Of a stretch of 35,668 nucleotides of DNA, positions 1 through 8,870 are shown in pieces; position 1 is the stretch's first letter, and each line of letters begins with the position of its first letter. This DNA is from Verrucomicrobiota bacterium (GTDB lineage Bacteria > Verrucomicrobiota > Verrucomicrobiia > Chthoniobacterales > UBA10450). The stretch lies in NCBI GenBank assembly GCA_003219175.1, contig QHPU01000028.1, positions 1 to 35,668 of the forward strand, in the 5' to 3' direction. Below the pieces are notes generated by a model. That model saw only the letters and a list, made by a program, of their open reading frames with translations. It made no database searches and was not told the origin of the DNA. A program made the translations under genes and the position numbers.

Positions 1-48
1 TCATTCGGTTGCCATGCCGAAGTCTGGCGAAGGTTGGTCATTTCAAAC

Positions 49-924
49 ATGTCTGTATTAGTCGATAAAAATACTCGGCTCGTGGTGCAGGGAATCACCG
101 GCACCGCCGGTGCTTTTCATACGCGACAATGCATGGAGTATGGAACGAATGTCGTCGCCGGGGTGACGCCGGGAAAAGGCGGCCAAAAATTCGACGACAA
201 AGTTCTTGTGTTCGACACCGTCGCGGAAGCACGACGTGAAACGGGCTGCAATGTCTCAATGATCTTTGTGCCACCGCCGGGCGCGGCCGATGCCATTCTC
301 GAAGCCGCTGACGCCGGCGTTGAGCTGGTTGTCTGCATCACGGAGGGCATTCCCGTGATGGACATGATGCGGGTGAAGGCGCAAATGGCCGGAAAGGGAT
401 CGCGTCTGATTGGTCCAAATTGTCCCGGAATCATCACTCCCGGAGCGGCTAAGATCGGCATCATGCCGGGTTACATTCATAAACCTGGAAATATCGGCGT
501 CATATCCCGGTCGGGAACGCTAACCTATGAAGCAGTTTGGCAGCTAACGAGTCGTGGGCATGGACAATCGACCTGCATCGGAATTGGTGGCGATCCCATC
601 AACGGCATGTCGCATCTCGATGCCGTCAGGATGTTTAATGATGATCCCGGGACCGAAGCGATGATTCTGATTGGCGAAATCGGCGGCTCGGCTGAAGAAG
701 AAGCTGCCGCATGGATCAAGGATAATTGCCGCAAACCGGTCGCGGCTTTTATCGCCGGTGTCACCGCGCCACCCGGCCGCCGGATGGGACATGCTGGTGC
801 CATTGTCTCCGGTGGCAAGGGCACAGCTGCGGGAAAAATCGAGGCGCTCAAAGCCGCCGGCATTGCCGTAGCCGAGACACCAGCAACAATGGCGGATACG
901 CTCATTGCGCGAATGAAGCGCTGA
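49..924 (+). CDS. sucD: Succinyl-CoA ligase (ADP-forming), alpha subunit
   Basis: This is the alpha subunit of succinyl-CoA synthetase, which in the cytoplasmic TCA cycle interconverts succinyl-CoA and succinate with formation of a nucleoside triphosphate. The N-terminal CoA-binding Rossmann part has VQGITG, a GPNCPG motif lies mid-protein, and [14 protein letters not shown] near the C-terminus carries the histidine that is phosphorylated in this family. The length of about 291 residues is normal. I chose the ATG at 49, which gives the family-typical start [11 protein letters not shown]; a TTG at 34 in the same frame would add five residues. The beta subunit sucC would be expected just upstream, outside the window. 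Citrate synthase follows after 15 bases, so the two are probably cotranscribed. Confidence 0.95.
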   Translation: MSVLVDKNTRLVVQGITGTAGAFHTRQCMEYGTNVVAGVTPGKGGQKFDDKVLVFDTVAEARRETGCNVSMIFVPPPGAADAILEAADAGVELVVCITEGIPVMDMMRVKAQMAGKGSRLIGPNCPGIITPGAAKIGIMPGYIHKPGNIGVISRSGTLTYEAVWQLTSRGHGQSTCIGIGGDPINGMSHLDAVRMFNDDPGTEAMILIGEIGGSAEEEAAAWIKDNCRKPVAAFIAGVTAPPGRRMGHAGAIVSGGKGTAAGKIEALKAAGIAVAETPATMADTLIARMKR

Positions 925-939
925 GCTACTTTCGCTGAA

Positions 940-2112
940 ATGTCCGAATTGCAAAAAACAGGAACTGCTCCACAGCCAAAGGCGCCGAATGTTTCCCGAG
1001 GCTTGGAAGGTGTTATTGCCAATACCACGCGATTAAGCGACGTCATAGGCGATAAGGGTCAACTCGTTTATTCCGGTTACGACATCAACGATCTGGCCGG
1101 CAAAGTCGACTACAAGGAAGTGGTCTACCTGTTGTGGAAAGGGAAATTGCCCAACCGGCGCGAGCTCGATGACTTCACCCGTGCCTTACGGGCCGAGCGG
1201 CAGTTGCCAGAGCCCGTTATCGAGTTCATAAAGTCGGCCCCAAAAGATGCCGATCCCATGGACGTGATGCGCACGGCTATCTCAATGCTGGGACTCTATG
1301 ATCCGGATATCCACAAAGAAGCGACACGGGAAATAAACGAGCGACGCGCCCGAAGTATCACCGCCAAAATTGGGGTGATCGCGGCTTATTTTCACCGCGC
1401 CCGGCAGGGAAAATCTTTGCCACCAGTGCGCGACGACCTGACTGAGGCTGAGCATTTCCTCTATTTAATATGTGGTAAACCGCAGCCCAAGGAAGCAACC
1501 GACGCGCTGGACGTCGCCTTTGTCCTGCACGCCGATCACGGGATGAATGCATCGACCTTTAGCGCCCGGGTCACAATTTCGACGCTAAGCGACTTTTATT
1601 CCGCTATCACTTCGGCGATCGGAACTCTGAAAGGGCCGTTACACGGCGGCGCGAATGAGGGCGTCATTCACATGCTGAAGGAGATTGGTGAGGAAAACAA
1701 CGTGGACGCCTACATCGAAAAGCAACTGGCGCAAAAAAAGAAGATCATGGGCATTGGCCATCGCGTTTACAAAACGCTGGACCCGCGTGCACCACACTTG
1801 CGGGCGATGGCGAGAAAGCTAAGCGAAAAAATTGGTGAACCGAAGTGGATCCGGATGTCGGAACGAATCGCTCAGTTGATGAAAGAAAAGAAAAATCTGA
1901 ACGCCAATGTCGATTTCTATTCCGCGACGGTCTATTACTCACTGGGTATTCCGACCGATCTTTTCACACCGATCTTTGCCATTGCCCGGTGTTCCGGCTG
2001 GTGCGCGCAGGTGCTGGAGCAACTGGAAGACAATCGCCTTTACCGGCCGTTGAGCCAATATGTCGGTGAGCGAGTCGGCAAGAAAGTCGTGCCGATCGAC
2101 GAGCGGAACTAG
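940..2112 (+). CDS. gltA: Citrate synthase
   Basis: This enzyme condenses oxaloacetate and acetyl-CoA to citrate, the entry step of the TCA cycle. The 390-residue length fits the short dimeric citrate/2-methylcitrate synthase group. Histidines expected at the active site are visible in HADHGMN (about residue 200), GPLHGGANE (about 235) and GIGHRVYK (about 274), and the catalytic aspartate lies in NVDFYSA near residue 326. The N-terminal GLEGVIANTT and the YSGYDINDLA segment are typical. A 2-methylcitrate synthase cannot be excluded from sequence alone, but the position 15 bases after sucD favours the TCA role. A hairpin starts directly after the stop codon. Confidence 0.93.
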   Translation: MSELQKTGTAPQPKAPNVSRGLEGVIANTTRLSDVIGDKGQLVYSGYDINDLAGKVDYKEVVYLLWKGKLPNRRELDDFTRALRAERQLPEPVIEFIKSAPKDADPMDVMRTAISMLGLYDPDIHKEATREINERRARSITAKIGVIAAYFHRARQGKSLPPVRDDLTEAEHFLYLICGKPQPKEATDALDVAFVLHADHGMNASTFSARVTISTLSDFYSAITSAIGTLKGPLHGGANEGVIHMLKEIGEENNVDAYIEKQLAQKKKIMGIGHRVYKTLDPRAPHLRAMARKLSEKIGEPKWIRMSERIAQLMKEKKNLNANVDFYSATVYYSLGIPTDLFTPIFAIARCSGWCAQVLEQLEDNRLYRPLSQYVGERVGKKVVPIDERN

Positions 2113-2133
2113 GCAGGAAGCGGCGCTTTCTGC
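2113..2133 (+). terminator. Hairpin directly after the citrate synthase stop codon
   Basis: Bases 2113-2121 (GCAGGAAGC) pair with 2125-2133 (GCTTTCTGC), with one G-T wobble and a three-base loop. The hairpin starts at the base after the TAG stop of the citrate synthase gene. No T-run follows, so it is not a classical Rho-independent terminator. It could protect the 3' end of the sucD-gltA mRNA or be one of the short palindromes found at other gene borders in this window. Confidence 0.3.
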
Positions 2134-2218
2134 AATCGGCGATTGGAGACTGCTGTTTGTGATCGGCAAGCCGCGGTCGCTCGAAGTCTACGTCCAATTT
2201 CTCTAAAATAATTTGTCG

Positions 2219-3514
2219 TTATTTCACTTCCCCGCAGGGCAGCTGTGCCGCCTTCCAATCCATCGCCATGCGAATGCGCGAACGGCCGCTGGGGTGATCG
2301 AAAAAGATGAATTCCTCCAACGGGCTCGGCTCCAACTTGCGATATTTCCCCAGCTTCAACGCGACCATGGCTGCGGCGTCGGGCTCGCGCGCTGCATTAA
2401 TAGCAAACGCATCCGCTTCCCGCTCAATATTGCGACCTATCGTATTTGAGATTGGTGTCAGCACGAATCCGTAAGTCGCAAAGATTAACATTAACAGCGG
2501 GAATCCCGCCGGATCAGCGATTCCAGTGACGCCCCAGGCCGATCCGCGTTTTCCAATCACCCGATTAAATATTATCGCGGCCAGACCAAAGCCGACGAAA
2601 ATGAAGATGCTGAGAAATGCTGTGCCCTTGGCGCCGTGATTCAAAACGTAATGGCCCATCTCGTGCGCCATCACTTCGCGAATCTCGGGCAGCGTGCATT
2701 GATTCAACAGATTATCATTAAGGGCGATTCGGGTCGTGCCGGCCAAACCCGAGACGTTTGCACTCACTCGCTTGGTTTGTCGCGACTGATCGACGACAAA
2801 AACTTGCGTGGCCGGAATCTGGTTCGCGCGTGCCAGATCGAGAATTGGATCACGAATCTTTGGATCGGTCAGCGGGGTGTACTTGTTAAAAATCGGTTCG
2901 ATCAGAACCGGCGCCGCTATGTTTCCGATCGTGATCAGGATGATTCCAAATACCGTTCCCCATATCCACCAGGTGCGTTCTGTCGCCTGAAAAATGCGGT
3001 AAAGAATCGCGAGAGAGATAGCCAGAATGACGACAGCGATCTCTAAAGCATTGAGCGATTCACTAAACCATGCCCAAAAGATTTGATTGGACATTCCATA
3101 CTGATGTTCTCGCACGAAACCTTCGTAAAAATTCAGCGGAAAACTCAATATTCCGGTAATAAGCGCAAACCCAATTGCATAAATGCCAGCCTGAATTGGC
3201 CTGAATTTCGTTAGTCTGGCCGCCACATCCCGAATTCGTGTGGAAAGCCTGGTCGTTAGGATGAGCAAGGCAATCGCGGCGGTAAGCAAAAAATTCCAGA
3301 GAATCAGCCAATAACCGCCTTCGAAATATGCATCCGAGCGCGCTTTTTCATCCGGCGGGATGGTGTCAAGCCAGGCGCGGGTCGCTGCCGCCGGGTCGGT
3401 GATGCCGGTGGGAATCGCCACCGGTCTAGGTGAAGGGCTTGGAGCTCCCTGCGCGGACGAGGTTTCTGAAAAACAAGCCAGCGCTATAACAAAAATTAAG
3501 AGGCGAACGCTCAT
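2219..3514 (-). CDS. M48 family membrane metalloprotease (Ste24-like)
   Basis: This is a zinc metallopeptidase of the CAAX-prenyl-protease/Ste24 type, embedded in the membrane; bacterial members are linked to membrane protein quality control. The 431-residue protein starts with a signal-like hydrophobic segment (residues 4-22), has several membrane spans (about 70-90, 108-128, 155-175, 183-203, 300-318, 338-355) and the zinc motif HEMGH at 284-288. EREAD around 364-368 supplies the probable third ligand. The domain order, M48 N-terminal membrane region then peptidase, is complete. It is transcribed leftward, convergent with the citrate synthase gene. Its physiological substrate cannot be read from the sequence. 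Confidence 0.9.
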   Translation of the reverse strand: MSVRLLIFVIALACFSETSSAQGAPSPSPRPVAIPTGITDPAAATRAWLDTIPPDEKARSDAYFEGGYWLILWNFLLTAAIALLILTTRLSTRIRDVAARLTKFRPIQAGIYAIGFALITGILSFPLNFYEGFVREHQYGMSNQIFWAWFSESLNALEIAVVILAISLAILYRIFQATERTWWIWGTVFGIILITIGNIAAPVLIEPIFNKYTPLTDPKIRDPILDLARANQIPATQVFVVDQSRQTKRVSANVSGLAGTTRIALNDNLLNQCTLPEIREVMAHEMGHYVLNHGAKGTAFLSIFIFVGFGLAAIIFNRVIGKRGSAWGVTGIADPAGFPLLMLIFATYGFVLTPISNTIGRNIEREADAFAINAAREPDAAAMVALKLGKYRKLEPSPLEEFIFFDHPSGRSRIRMAMDWKAAQLPCGEVK

Positions 3515-3582
3515 TTCAAGATTCTGGCGCGAACAACTTGGACTGGAAAGCCTGTGCTATGCGGGAATCCCATAAAAGCGCA

Positions 3583-3969
3583 ATGTTTTTGATCGACGAT
3601 TTCTGTCGTTTTGTTTTTTCTGGAGCCGTGAAGCTGGCCTTTGCCATTACCTGCCTTTTTGTGGTCAGCGCTTTAGCGCAGAATGTCGATTCTTCTCTTT
3701 GCGGGCCGTATCCGAAAAACTACAAGGAAATTGTCTGGAATTGGCTCCAAGGAATGCTGCTCGATGCCGACAGCGCGAAAATTGAATGGCAAGGCGATCC
3801 GAAGCCAGGTGATCTGGGTAGAAATGGCGAGCACATTTACGGGTGGCTGGTCGAGTTTCGGGTGAACTCGCGTAATCGCTTTGGTCAGTACACCGGTAAA
3901 CAATCCCATGGCGCATTGATCCGCGACAATCAGGTGATTAAGGGAACCGGATTTGGTTACGGAAACTGA
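3583..3969 (+). CDS. Small secreted protein, unknown function
   Basis: I do not recognise a family. The protein has a hydrophobic segment (AVKLAFAITCLFVVSALA) followed by Q-N, which reads as a signal peptide with cleavage near ALAQ. The mature part, about 98 residues, has a YKEIVWNWLQ helix and ends in KGTGFGYGN. I chose the ATG at 3583 as the start because it places a normal n-region before the hydrophobic core; an ATG at 3559 and a TTG at 3538 in the same frame are alternatives. No strong ribosome binding site precedes any of them. It is divergent from the M48 protease gene, with about 70 bases between the starts. Confidence 0.55.
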   Translation: MFLIDDFCRFVFSGAVKLAFAITCLFVVSALAQNVDSSLCGPYPKNYKEIVWNWLQGMLLDADSAKIEWQGDPKPGDLGRNGEHIYGWLVEFRVNSRNRFGQYTGKQSHGALIRDNQVIKGTGFGYGN

Positions 3970-4171
3970 TTTGACGCGCCGAAGTGGAGGGCGGCGCTTA
4001 GCAACACCAATGCGCACAACGGGCTCGCCCCTCCAGGAAAGAAAGCTTGGCAAGGAGCAGAAAGCCGTCTCATATTGTTTTTTCACATTGACCCTGGCGC
4101 TCTGTCGCCAACTTACTTGCACTCGGGACGCCCCGACAGAGCGGGGCGACTCTAACCGCCGAATCTGAAGA
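3970..4171. repeat. Gene-free spacer with GC-rich palindromes
   Basis: No convincing gene lies here. Two dyads are visible. GCGCCG/CGGCGC spans about 3974-3995, and a stronger hairpin has CGCCCCG at 4129-4135 pairing perfectly with CGGGGCG at 4142-4148 around a six-base loop. No T-run follows either stem, so they do not look like terminators. They resemble other GC-rich palindromes found at gene borders in this window (7412-7475, 24538-24556, 26394-26413). Confidence 0.4.
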
Positions 4172-4675
4172 ATGACCAAATACTCGTTAGCAATAAGACG
4201 CTCTGACGACTGGCCGAATCGCCCGTACCAGGGATCCGAGGCCGGGCAAGCCCTCGTTTTTATTATCATCGTTATCGCCGTCATTGGGGCCGGGCTGTTT
4301 TTTCTCAACAGCATGCGGAAGGACGCGAAGGTCGAAGGCGAGGCTTTTACACATGAAATAATCGAAAAGTGCGCTTTCCAGCACGATGTAAAATGGCTCC
4401 ACGGCAAGGTCGCCTCTGATCGGCGAGTGGCCGTACCGCCGGCGATGGACGATCAGTTCATCTATTATCTTACCAAACTGGGCGTCCCCGATCGCAACTA
4501 TAAGCTGGATGGTCAGTTAGAGTTTGAGGGTTACTTCGGTTCGCCGCACGGCAGTTACAAAACCATCCTTACGTATCCCACCCAGCATGCTACGGTGAAC
4601 TTCACCATTGCGCGCCCGAGCGGCGTCTGGCTGATCACCGATTTTGGCGTCACCTACGAGCGGCCGCCGGAATAG
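4172..4675 (+). CDS. Single-span membrane protein, unknown function
   Basis: I do not recognise this 167-residue protein. A short basic N-terminus leads into one strongly hydrophobic segment at about residues 26-46 (GQALVFIIIVIAVIGAGLFF). A hydrophilic domain of about 120 residues follows, probably outside the cytoplasm. The EAGQALV lead-in before the span resembles the start of Tad/pilus-type membrane anchors, but there is no clear prepilin cleavage site, so I do not assign it. The C-terminal part is rich in aromatic and beta-prone residues. The start is an ATG preceded only by GAAG at short distance. It is convergent with the NUDIX gene, 10 bases away. Confidence 0.6.
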   Translation: MTKYSLAIRRSDDWPNRPYQGSEAGQALVFIIIVIAVIGAGLFFLNSMRKDAKVEGEAFTHEIIEKCAFQHDVKWLHGKVASDRRVAVPPAMDDQFIYYLTKLGVPDRNYKLDGQLEFEGYFGSPHGSYKTILTYPTQHATVNFTIARPSGVWLITDFGVTYERPPE

Positions 4676-4685
4676 ACCGCACGTC

Positions 4686-5312
4686 TTAGGTCAACAACTT
4701 TTCCAGCTGATCCACACATAGCTGTGACCATGTTTCCAGCGTACCTCGACGCTTCAGTAGTTCGTCGCGACCGAGAAATTCCAGATTCGTAATCATTGCC
4801 TCACGTTTCTCGACTTTTGGTTCATCGAGTTTGAAAACATGCACTACTCCGAGATGAACGCGGCCGACTTCGGTAGTATCATCGTTCAGCAGCGCGACAA
4901 TGCGATCTTCGAAAGTTGTTTCGATTCGAATCTCTTCGTTCACTTCGCGTTGAACTCCGGCCCGATAAGCTTCCTCGTCCCAGGCAAACAACGATTCGTC
5001 GGTATCATTCATGTGTCCGCCAATTCCGATTGATCCCTTTGCGACCAATCGTTGCTCGCCCGCCTTTTTTCCGCGCACGTAATACAGCACACGCTCGCGA
5101 TGGGCGACGATGACGTAGGGAATAATTTGCTTGTGGGCGGGATCGTTCTCAGCGGCGGCACGCGGCAAAAAGAAATTATTCCCACGAGACAGAAGCGTCC
5201 CGAGATACCGCTGCGGCTCGAAGGTTAATCCCTGAAACGCGCCCAGCTCATCAAACAGGCTGCGCTTGACTACCAGAATGTTTTCATTCGTCAAATTCAC
5301 GCTTTCGGGCAC
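4686..5312 (-). CDS. NUDIX family hydrolase
   Basis: The protein carries a NUDIX box: GG at 98-99, then a longer than usual spacer and REVNEEI at 122-128, where the glutamates bind the metal for hydrolysis of a nucleoside-diphosphate-X bond. The 208-residue length, the N-terminal domain before the box and the ten-odd extra residues between the glycines and the REVNEE helix (DTDESLFAWDEEAY region) are like the group annotated as predicted NUDIX phosphoesterases (COG4112-like, from memory). The substrate is unknown. It ends close to the pagL-like gene region, in the same leftward direction, with five bases between its start and the next gene's stop, so the two may be cotranscribed. Confidence 0.75.
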   Translation of the reverse strand: MPESVNLTNENILVVKRSLFDELGAFQGLTFEPQRYLGTLLSRGNNFFLPRAAAENDPAHKQIIPYVIVAHRERVLYYVRGKKAGEQRLVAKGSIGIGGHMNDTDESLFAWDEEAYRAGVQREVNEEIRIETTFEDRIVALLNDDTTEVGRVHLGVVHVFKLDEPKVEKREAMITNLEFLGRDELLKRRGTLETWSQLCVDQLEKLLT

Positions 5313-5317
5313 GAGCG

Positions 5318-5926
5318 CTAAAATGAGAGCGTAAACCCGACCTGTGGCCCAAAAAGATTCAGGCTGGGGTTCGGGTCTGTCTGGCCGGCGTTGGAAAGAT
5401 GTTGGTAGAGCACTCCGAGCTGCCCGCTAAAACGGTCACTGAATTGATACGACAAGCCGGCAGCACTTAGAACATTGAAAGTGAAATCCTGTCCCTGCCC
5501 GCCGAATCGCTCGGGCTGACTGTCGATGAAACCAAGCCCGAGTCCGCCAGAAAAATAGGGAACGATTCGGCTGCCCGGCCGGACAAAGTTGTAACGTAAT
5601 CCCAGGTTCATTCCGAAGTAATGGTTCTCGATCCCGCGAATGATCGGCTCGGCCAGGAAACTCAGATAAACCTGATTGTAACCTCGAAAAAATCCCGCGC
5701 GCTCAAGATAATCCCCCCAGCGAACGCGCGCGGTTAGAAAATTCGCGCTGATCTCGTAATTGGCCGGCGGATTAACAGCGCCAAACAGATATGCGGTCTC
5801 GAGCGCGAAATCGAAACGAGGCGGTTCTTCTGACACAGTCGAACTTGCGCTGGATTCGGTTCCAGCGGACGCGAGCGACCCCATCGCCACGGCCAAAGCG
5901 ATTATCATTCCGGCCCGCCATCTCAT
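5318..5926 (-). CDS. Lipid A 3-O-deacylase-like outer membrane protein (PagL/acyloxyacyl hydrolase family)
   Basis: An export signal (MIIALAVAMGSLASA) is followed by a series of amphipathic beta strands with alternating aromatic residues and a terminal F (VGFTLSF*), as in small outer-membrane beta barrels. The motif HLSNAG near the C-terminus matches the His-x-Ser catalytic pair of PagL, which removes the 3-O acyl chain of lipid A. The third catalytic residue, a glutamate in PagL, is not obvious in the following NPSLNLFG stretch. I chose the ATG at 5926 because it puts a basic n-region directly before the hydrophobic core; the open frame extends to 6022. If active, it would indicate a lipopolysaccharide-bearing outer membrane. 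Confidence 0.72.
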   Translation of the reverse strand: MRWRAGMIIALAVAMGSLASAGTESSASSTVSEEPPRFDFALETAYLFGAVNPPANYEISANFLTARVRWGDYLERAGFFRGYNQVYLSFLAEPIIRGIENHYFGMNLGLRYNFVRPGSRIVPYFSGGLGLGFIDSQPERFGGQGQDFTFNVLSAAGLSYQFSDRFSGQLGVLYQHLSNAGQTDPNPSLNLFGPQVGFTLSF

Positions 5927-6028
5927 GAGCCGATGACGATAAAAGGAACGACATTGTTTGCAATCGGCGCGTGTAACCGACATCGGTGATGCCGGCTTCC
6001 ACCGATTCGACTTTTGGCACAAGCGCCG

Positions 6029-6799
6029 CTACAACTTACCCCGCTCCATCCAATCCGATAGATCCTTTGGTAACGCACTTGACCAATCGCGCTGCTCATC
6101 AATACGCAATCGCGACGCGTGCAACGCATGTCGTTCCAGCAACAACTTGCTCGCTAATTCATCTGTCCAACCGGTTTTGATGAACCGAAGATATAAATTT
6201 TCATCCGGTCCGTAGATTTTGTCGCCAACTATCGGATGTCCCAGCGAGGCGAGGTGCACTCGAATTTGGTGTGTCCGGCCGGTTGACGGGTGCGCCTTCA
6301 CCAACGAAAACGATTCACCGTTTGCGGTGTGTTTACGGAATCGCCTCAAGACCTCGAATTCCGTGACGGCTTTCGCGCCGTGCGAGTGGATCGTTTGCTT
6401 CAAATAAATTTTAGACCGGTCGACCTTGCCCTGCCGGACAATCGGCGCGTCGACCACTTTGCTTTCCCAATCGGGCCAGCCCCAGATAATGGCGTGATAT
6501 TCCTTGGTTACCCGACGGGCGTGCATGCAAAGCCCGAACTCACGCGCCACTGCCGTCGTCTTTGCAACCAAGACAACGCCGCTGGTCTCTCGATCGAGGC
6601 GATTAACAATGGATATCTGTCCGCCGGCAGCGATCTCAAAGGCGAGCAAGTGGCGTAATTCCGCCCAAAGGGTCGCGGCGCCATCCGGCTTGGAGGGATG
6701 CACGAGCAAGAGCGGCGGCTTATCGACCACGATGTACTCGTCCGTCTCGTCGATTATCTTGAAATCACGACGCTCGCGCGTGGAGGTTCGGGCATTCAC
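6029..6799 (-). CDS. RluA family RNA pseudouridine synthase
   Basis: This cytoplasmic enzyme isomerises uridine to pseudouridine in rRNA or tRNA. The signature NRLDRETSG contains the catalytic aspartate at about residue 69, followed by VLVAKT. The HPSTGRTHQIRVHLASLGHPIVGDKIYG block in the C-terminal half is typical of the RluA/RluC/RluD group. There is no S4 domain at the N-terminus; the protein goes directly into IIDETDEYIVVDKPP, so it is closer to the S4-less RluA forms. The exact target uridine cannot be predicted. It reads leftward and is divergent from accB. Confidence 0.9.
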   Translation of the reverse strand: MNARTSTRERRDFKIIDETDEYIVVDKPPLLLVHPSKPDGAATLWAELRHLLAFEIAAGGQISIVNRLDRETSGVVLVAKTTAVAREFGLCMHARRVTKEYHAIIWGWPDWESKVVDAPIVRQGKVDRSKIYLKQTIHSHGAKAVTEFEVLRRFRKHTANGESFSLVKAHPSTGRTHQIRVHLASLGHPIVGDKIYGPDENLYLRFIKTGWTDELASKLLLERHALHASRLRIDEQRDWSSALPKDLSDWMERGKL

Positions 6800-6940
6800 A
6801 ATTGTTGAGCCGGACTAGCGAATGGCTGGAAGCCTAACTTCCAATAACCGCCGCACGAGGATGACTTATTCTTGCGCATTTCGCGCCTTGACCTGCTTGG
6901 CGAACGCGGGTTACCTAGCGGCTCAATCATTCCGCAGACC

Positions 6941-7399
6941 GTGGAACTCAAAGACATCAAAGCCATCATCGATTTGATGCGGAAAAACGATCTTTCCGTG
7001 TTCGAAATGGAGAAGGACGGGTTCCGTTTGAAACTGCAAAAGGGAATTGGCGATCAAGCGACTTCAACGATACCAGCGCCAAGCGCACCGGTAGCGCAAA
7101 GCGGACCAACAAATCCCGCCAACTCCCCACCGACCGTCGCCGGGCCCCCGCCGCAGACATCGCAGTTGCGTGATATTGTTTCGCCGATGGTTGGAACATT
7201 TTATCGCGCGGCCTCGCCCGACGTGCCTCCATTCGTCGAGGTCGGCAAGGAAGTAACTGAAGAAACGGTCGTCTGTATTATCGAAGCGATGAAAGTGATG
7301 AATGAAATCAAGGCCGAGACCAATGGGGTAATCGCAGAGATCGTGGCGGAGAACGGCAAGCCGGTGCAATTTGGTCAGGTATTGTATCGCGTGCGATGA
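6941..7399 (+). CDS. accB: Biotin carboxyl carrier protein of acetyl-CoA carboxylase
   Basis: AccB carries the biotin on which acetyl-CoA carboxylase fixes CO2, the first committed step of fatty acid synthesis. The N-terminal ELKDIKAIIDLMRKND and the C-terminal biotinyl domain with EAMKVMNEI, whose lysine is biotinylated, are both present, joined by a Pro/Ala-rich linker. The family normally begins right at M-ELKDIK, which here corresponds to a GTG at 6941 and gives 152 residues. The open frame continues upstream to a TTG at 6872, which has a GAGG 11 bases before it, so a longer product is possible. It heads the accB-accC-thiE run. Confidence 0.93.
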   Translation: MELKDIKAIIDLMRKNDLSVFEMEKDGFRLKLQKGIGDQATSTIPAPSAPVAQSGPTNPANSPPTVAGPPPQTSQLRDIVSPMVGTFYRAASPDVPPFVEVGKEVTEETVVCIIEAMKVMNEIKAETNGVIAEIVAENGKPVQFGQVLYRVR

Positions 7400-7411
7400 A
7401 GCGCATTGGTA

Positions 7412-7475
7412 GGGCGGGCGTTCCGCCTGCCCGAGGAAGGCGTGACACTCAAAGCTGGCAAGCGTAGCGCTTGCC
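7412..7475 (+). repeat. Two tandem REP-like palindromes between accB and accC
   Basis: Two stem-loops fill the gap between accB and accC. GGGCGGGC at 7412-7419 pairs with GCCTGCCC at 7425-7432, with one wobble and loop GTTCC. GGCAAGCG at 7457-7464 pairs perfectly with CGCTTGCC at 7468-7475, with loop TAG. The GTAGGGCG lead-in is shared with the element at 24534. No T-run follows, so this is unlikely to be a terminator. It could be an mRNA-stabilising or processing site that tunes the AccB:AccC ratio, or a dispersed REP-type element. Confidence 0.6.
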
Positions 7476-7483
7476 CGAGAATC

Positions 7484-8869
7484 ATGTTTGAGAAAGTTTT
7501 AATCGCGAATCGTGGCGAGATCGCCTTGCGTGTGATTCGCGCTTGTCGAGAACTCGGTATCCGCACTCTCGCGATCTACTCGGAGGCCGATGTGGACTCA
7601 CTGCACGTGCAACTGGCAGATGAAGCAATCTGCATTGGCGCGCCGCCGAGCTCGGAAAGTTATTTGAAAATTGATCGCATAATGAGCGCTGCGGAAGTGG
7701 GCGATGTCGATGCGATCCACCCCGGTTACGGGTTTTTGGCGGAGAACGCGCATTTCGCCGAAGTGTGCGAAAGCTGCAACATTAATTTTATCGGGCCGCC
7801 GGCCAGCGTCATGCGCAAGATGGGCGACAAGAATTTGGCGCGCCAGTATGCGCGTAAATCCGGTGTGCCGGTTACCCCGGGAAGCGACGGCATTGTTCCT
7901 GATGAAAACGAGGCGCTTAAGGTGGCGAGAAAAATTGGCTACCCGGTGATGATCAAGGCGGTAGCAGGAGGCGGTGGACGCGGTATGCGGGTGGCCCACA
8001 ATGACGCCTCATTTATTCCGGCGTTTTATGCGGCGCGTATGGAAGCGGAGAACGCTTTCGGCAACCCCGATGTTTATATCGAAAAACTCATCGTCAATCC
8101 GCATCACATCGAATTTCAAATCGTTGCGGACAAGCATGGTCACATCGTGCACCTCGGTGAACGCGATTGCTCCATCCAGCGGCGCAACCAAAAAGTGATT
8201 GAGGAATGTCCATCGCCCTTAATGACCGATGGCCTGCGCAAGAAAATGGGACATGCCTGTGTGAAACTTGCACACGCCGTGGGTTATCAAAATGTCGGAA
8301 CGATGGAATTTTTAGTCGATAACTCAGGGCATTTCTTTTTCATGGAAATGAACACCCGCATCCAGGTCGAGCATACCATTACGGAGGAGGTGTACGGTTG
8401 CGATCTGGTAAAGGAACAGATCCGCATTGCCGCCGGCGAACGTCTCTCCAAACATGTTGCACACGCGTCGCCGCGATCACACGCCATCCAATGCCGGATC
8501 AACGCCGAAGACCCGGCCAAAAATTTTCAACCGTCGGCCGGGAAGATTGCATTTTATTATGCGCCAGGTGGCCGGGGGATCCGCGTCGATTCTCATGCTT
8601 ATACCGGATACGTTGTTCCGTCGTACTACGACTCGTTAATCGCAAAGCTGATTGCGGTCGGGGCATCACGGGGATCCGCGATCGATCGAATGCGGCGCGC
8701 CTTGGACGAATACTACATTACCGGTATCAAAACTACCGCCGGATTTCACAACGCCATTATGCGGAGCATGGAATTTCGCCAGGGGAAATACGATACCGGA
8801 TTCGTCGAGCGGTTAATGTCATCGGACAACTTCGAATTGATCGCAACGCCGGGCCGTCTGCACGAATAA
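7484..8869 (+). CDS. accC: Acetyl-CoA carboxylase, biotin carboxylase subunit
   Basis: AccC carboxylates biotin on AccB using ATP and bicarbonate. The 461-residue protein has the full order: biotin carboxylase N-terminal domain ([17 protein letters not shown]), ATP-grasp domain with the glycine-rich loop [11 protein letters not shown], the metal-binding [17 protein letters not shown], and a C-terminal domain ending near residue 450. I chose the ATG at 7484 since it gives the canonical [14 protein letters not shown] start; the frame is open upstream through the palindromic element to 7406. The thiE start codon lies one base after the stop, so the genes are probably cotranscribed. Confidence 0.96.
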   Translation: MFEKVLIANRGEIALRVIRACRELGIRTLAIYSEADVDSLHVQLADEAICIGAPPSSESYLKIDRIMSAAEVGDVDAIHPGYGFLAENAHFAEVCESCNINFIGPPASVMRKMGDKNLARQYARKSGVPVTPGSDGIVPDENEALKVARKIGYPVMIKAVAGGGGRGMRVAHNDASFIPAFYAARMEAENAFGNPDVYIEKLIVNPHHIEFQIVADKHGHIVHLGERDCSIQRRNQKVIEECPSPLMTDGLRKKMGHACVKLAHAVGYQNVGTMEFLVDNSGHFFFMEMNTRIQVEHTITEEVYGCDLVKEQIRIAAGERLSKHVAHASPRSHAIQCRINAEDPAKNFQPSAGKIAFYYAPGGRGIRVDSHAYTGYVVPSYYDSLIAKLIAVGASRGSAIDRMRRALDEYYITGIKTTAGFHNAIMRSMEFRQGKYDTGFVERLMSSDNFELIATPGRLHE

Positions 8870-8870
8870 G

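Noticed and set aside
525-1046. Long minus-strand open frame across sucD and the start of gltA
   Set aside because: It mirrors the codons of two clear housekeeping genes and has no domain or signal of its own.
2636-3046. Plus-strand frame opposite the M48 protease
   Set aside because: It overlaps a complete protease gene and its composition is that of an antisense shadow.
4196-4330. Type IV prepilin-like start of the 4172-4675 protein
   Set aside because: The hydrophobic segment is pilin-like but the G/E prepilin peptidase site is missing and no pilus genes are near.
3673-4407. Minus-strand frame of 244 codons across two small + strand genes
   Set aside because: No family resemblance; the + strand signal peptide and transmembrane segment are more gene-like, although all three are weakly supported.
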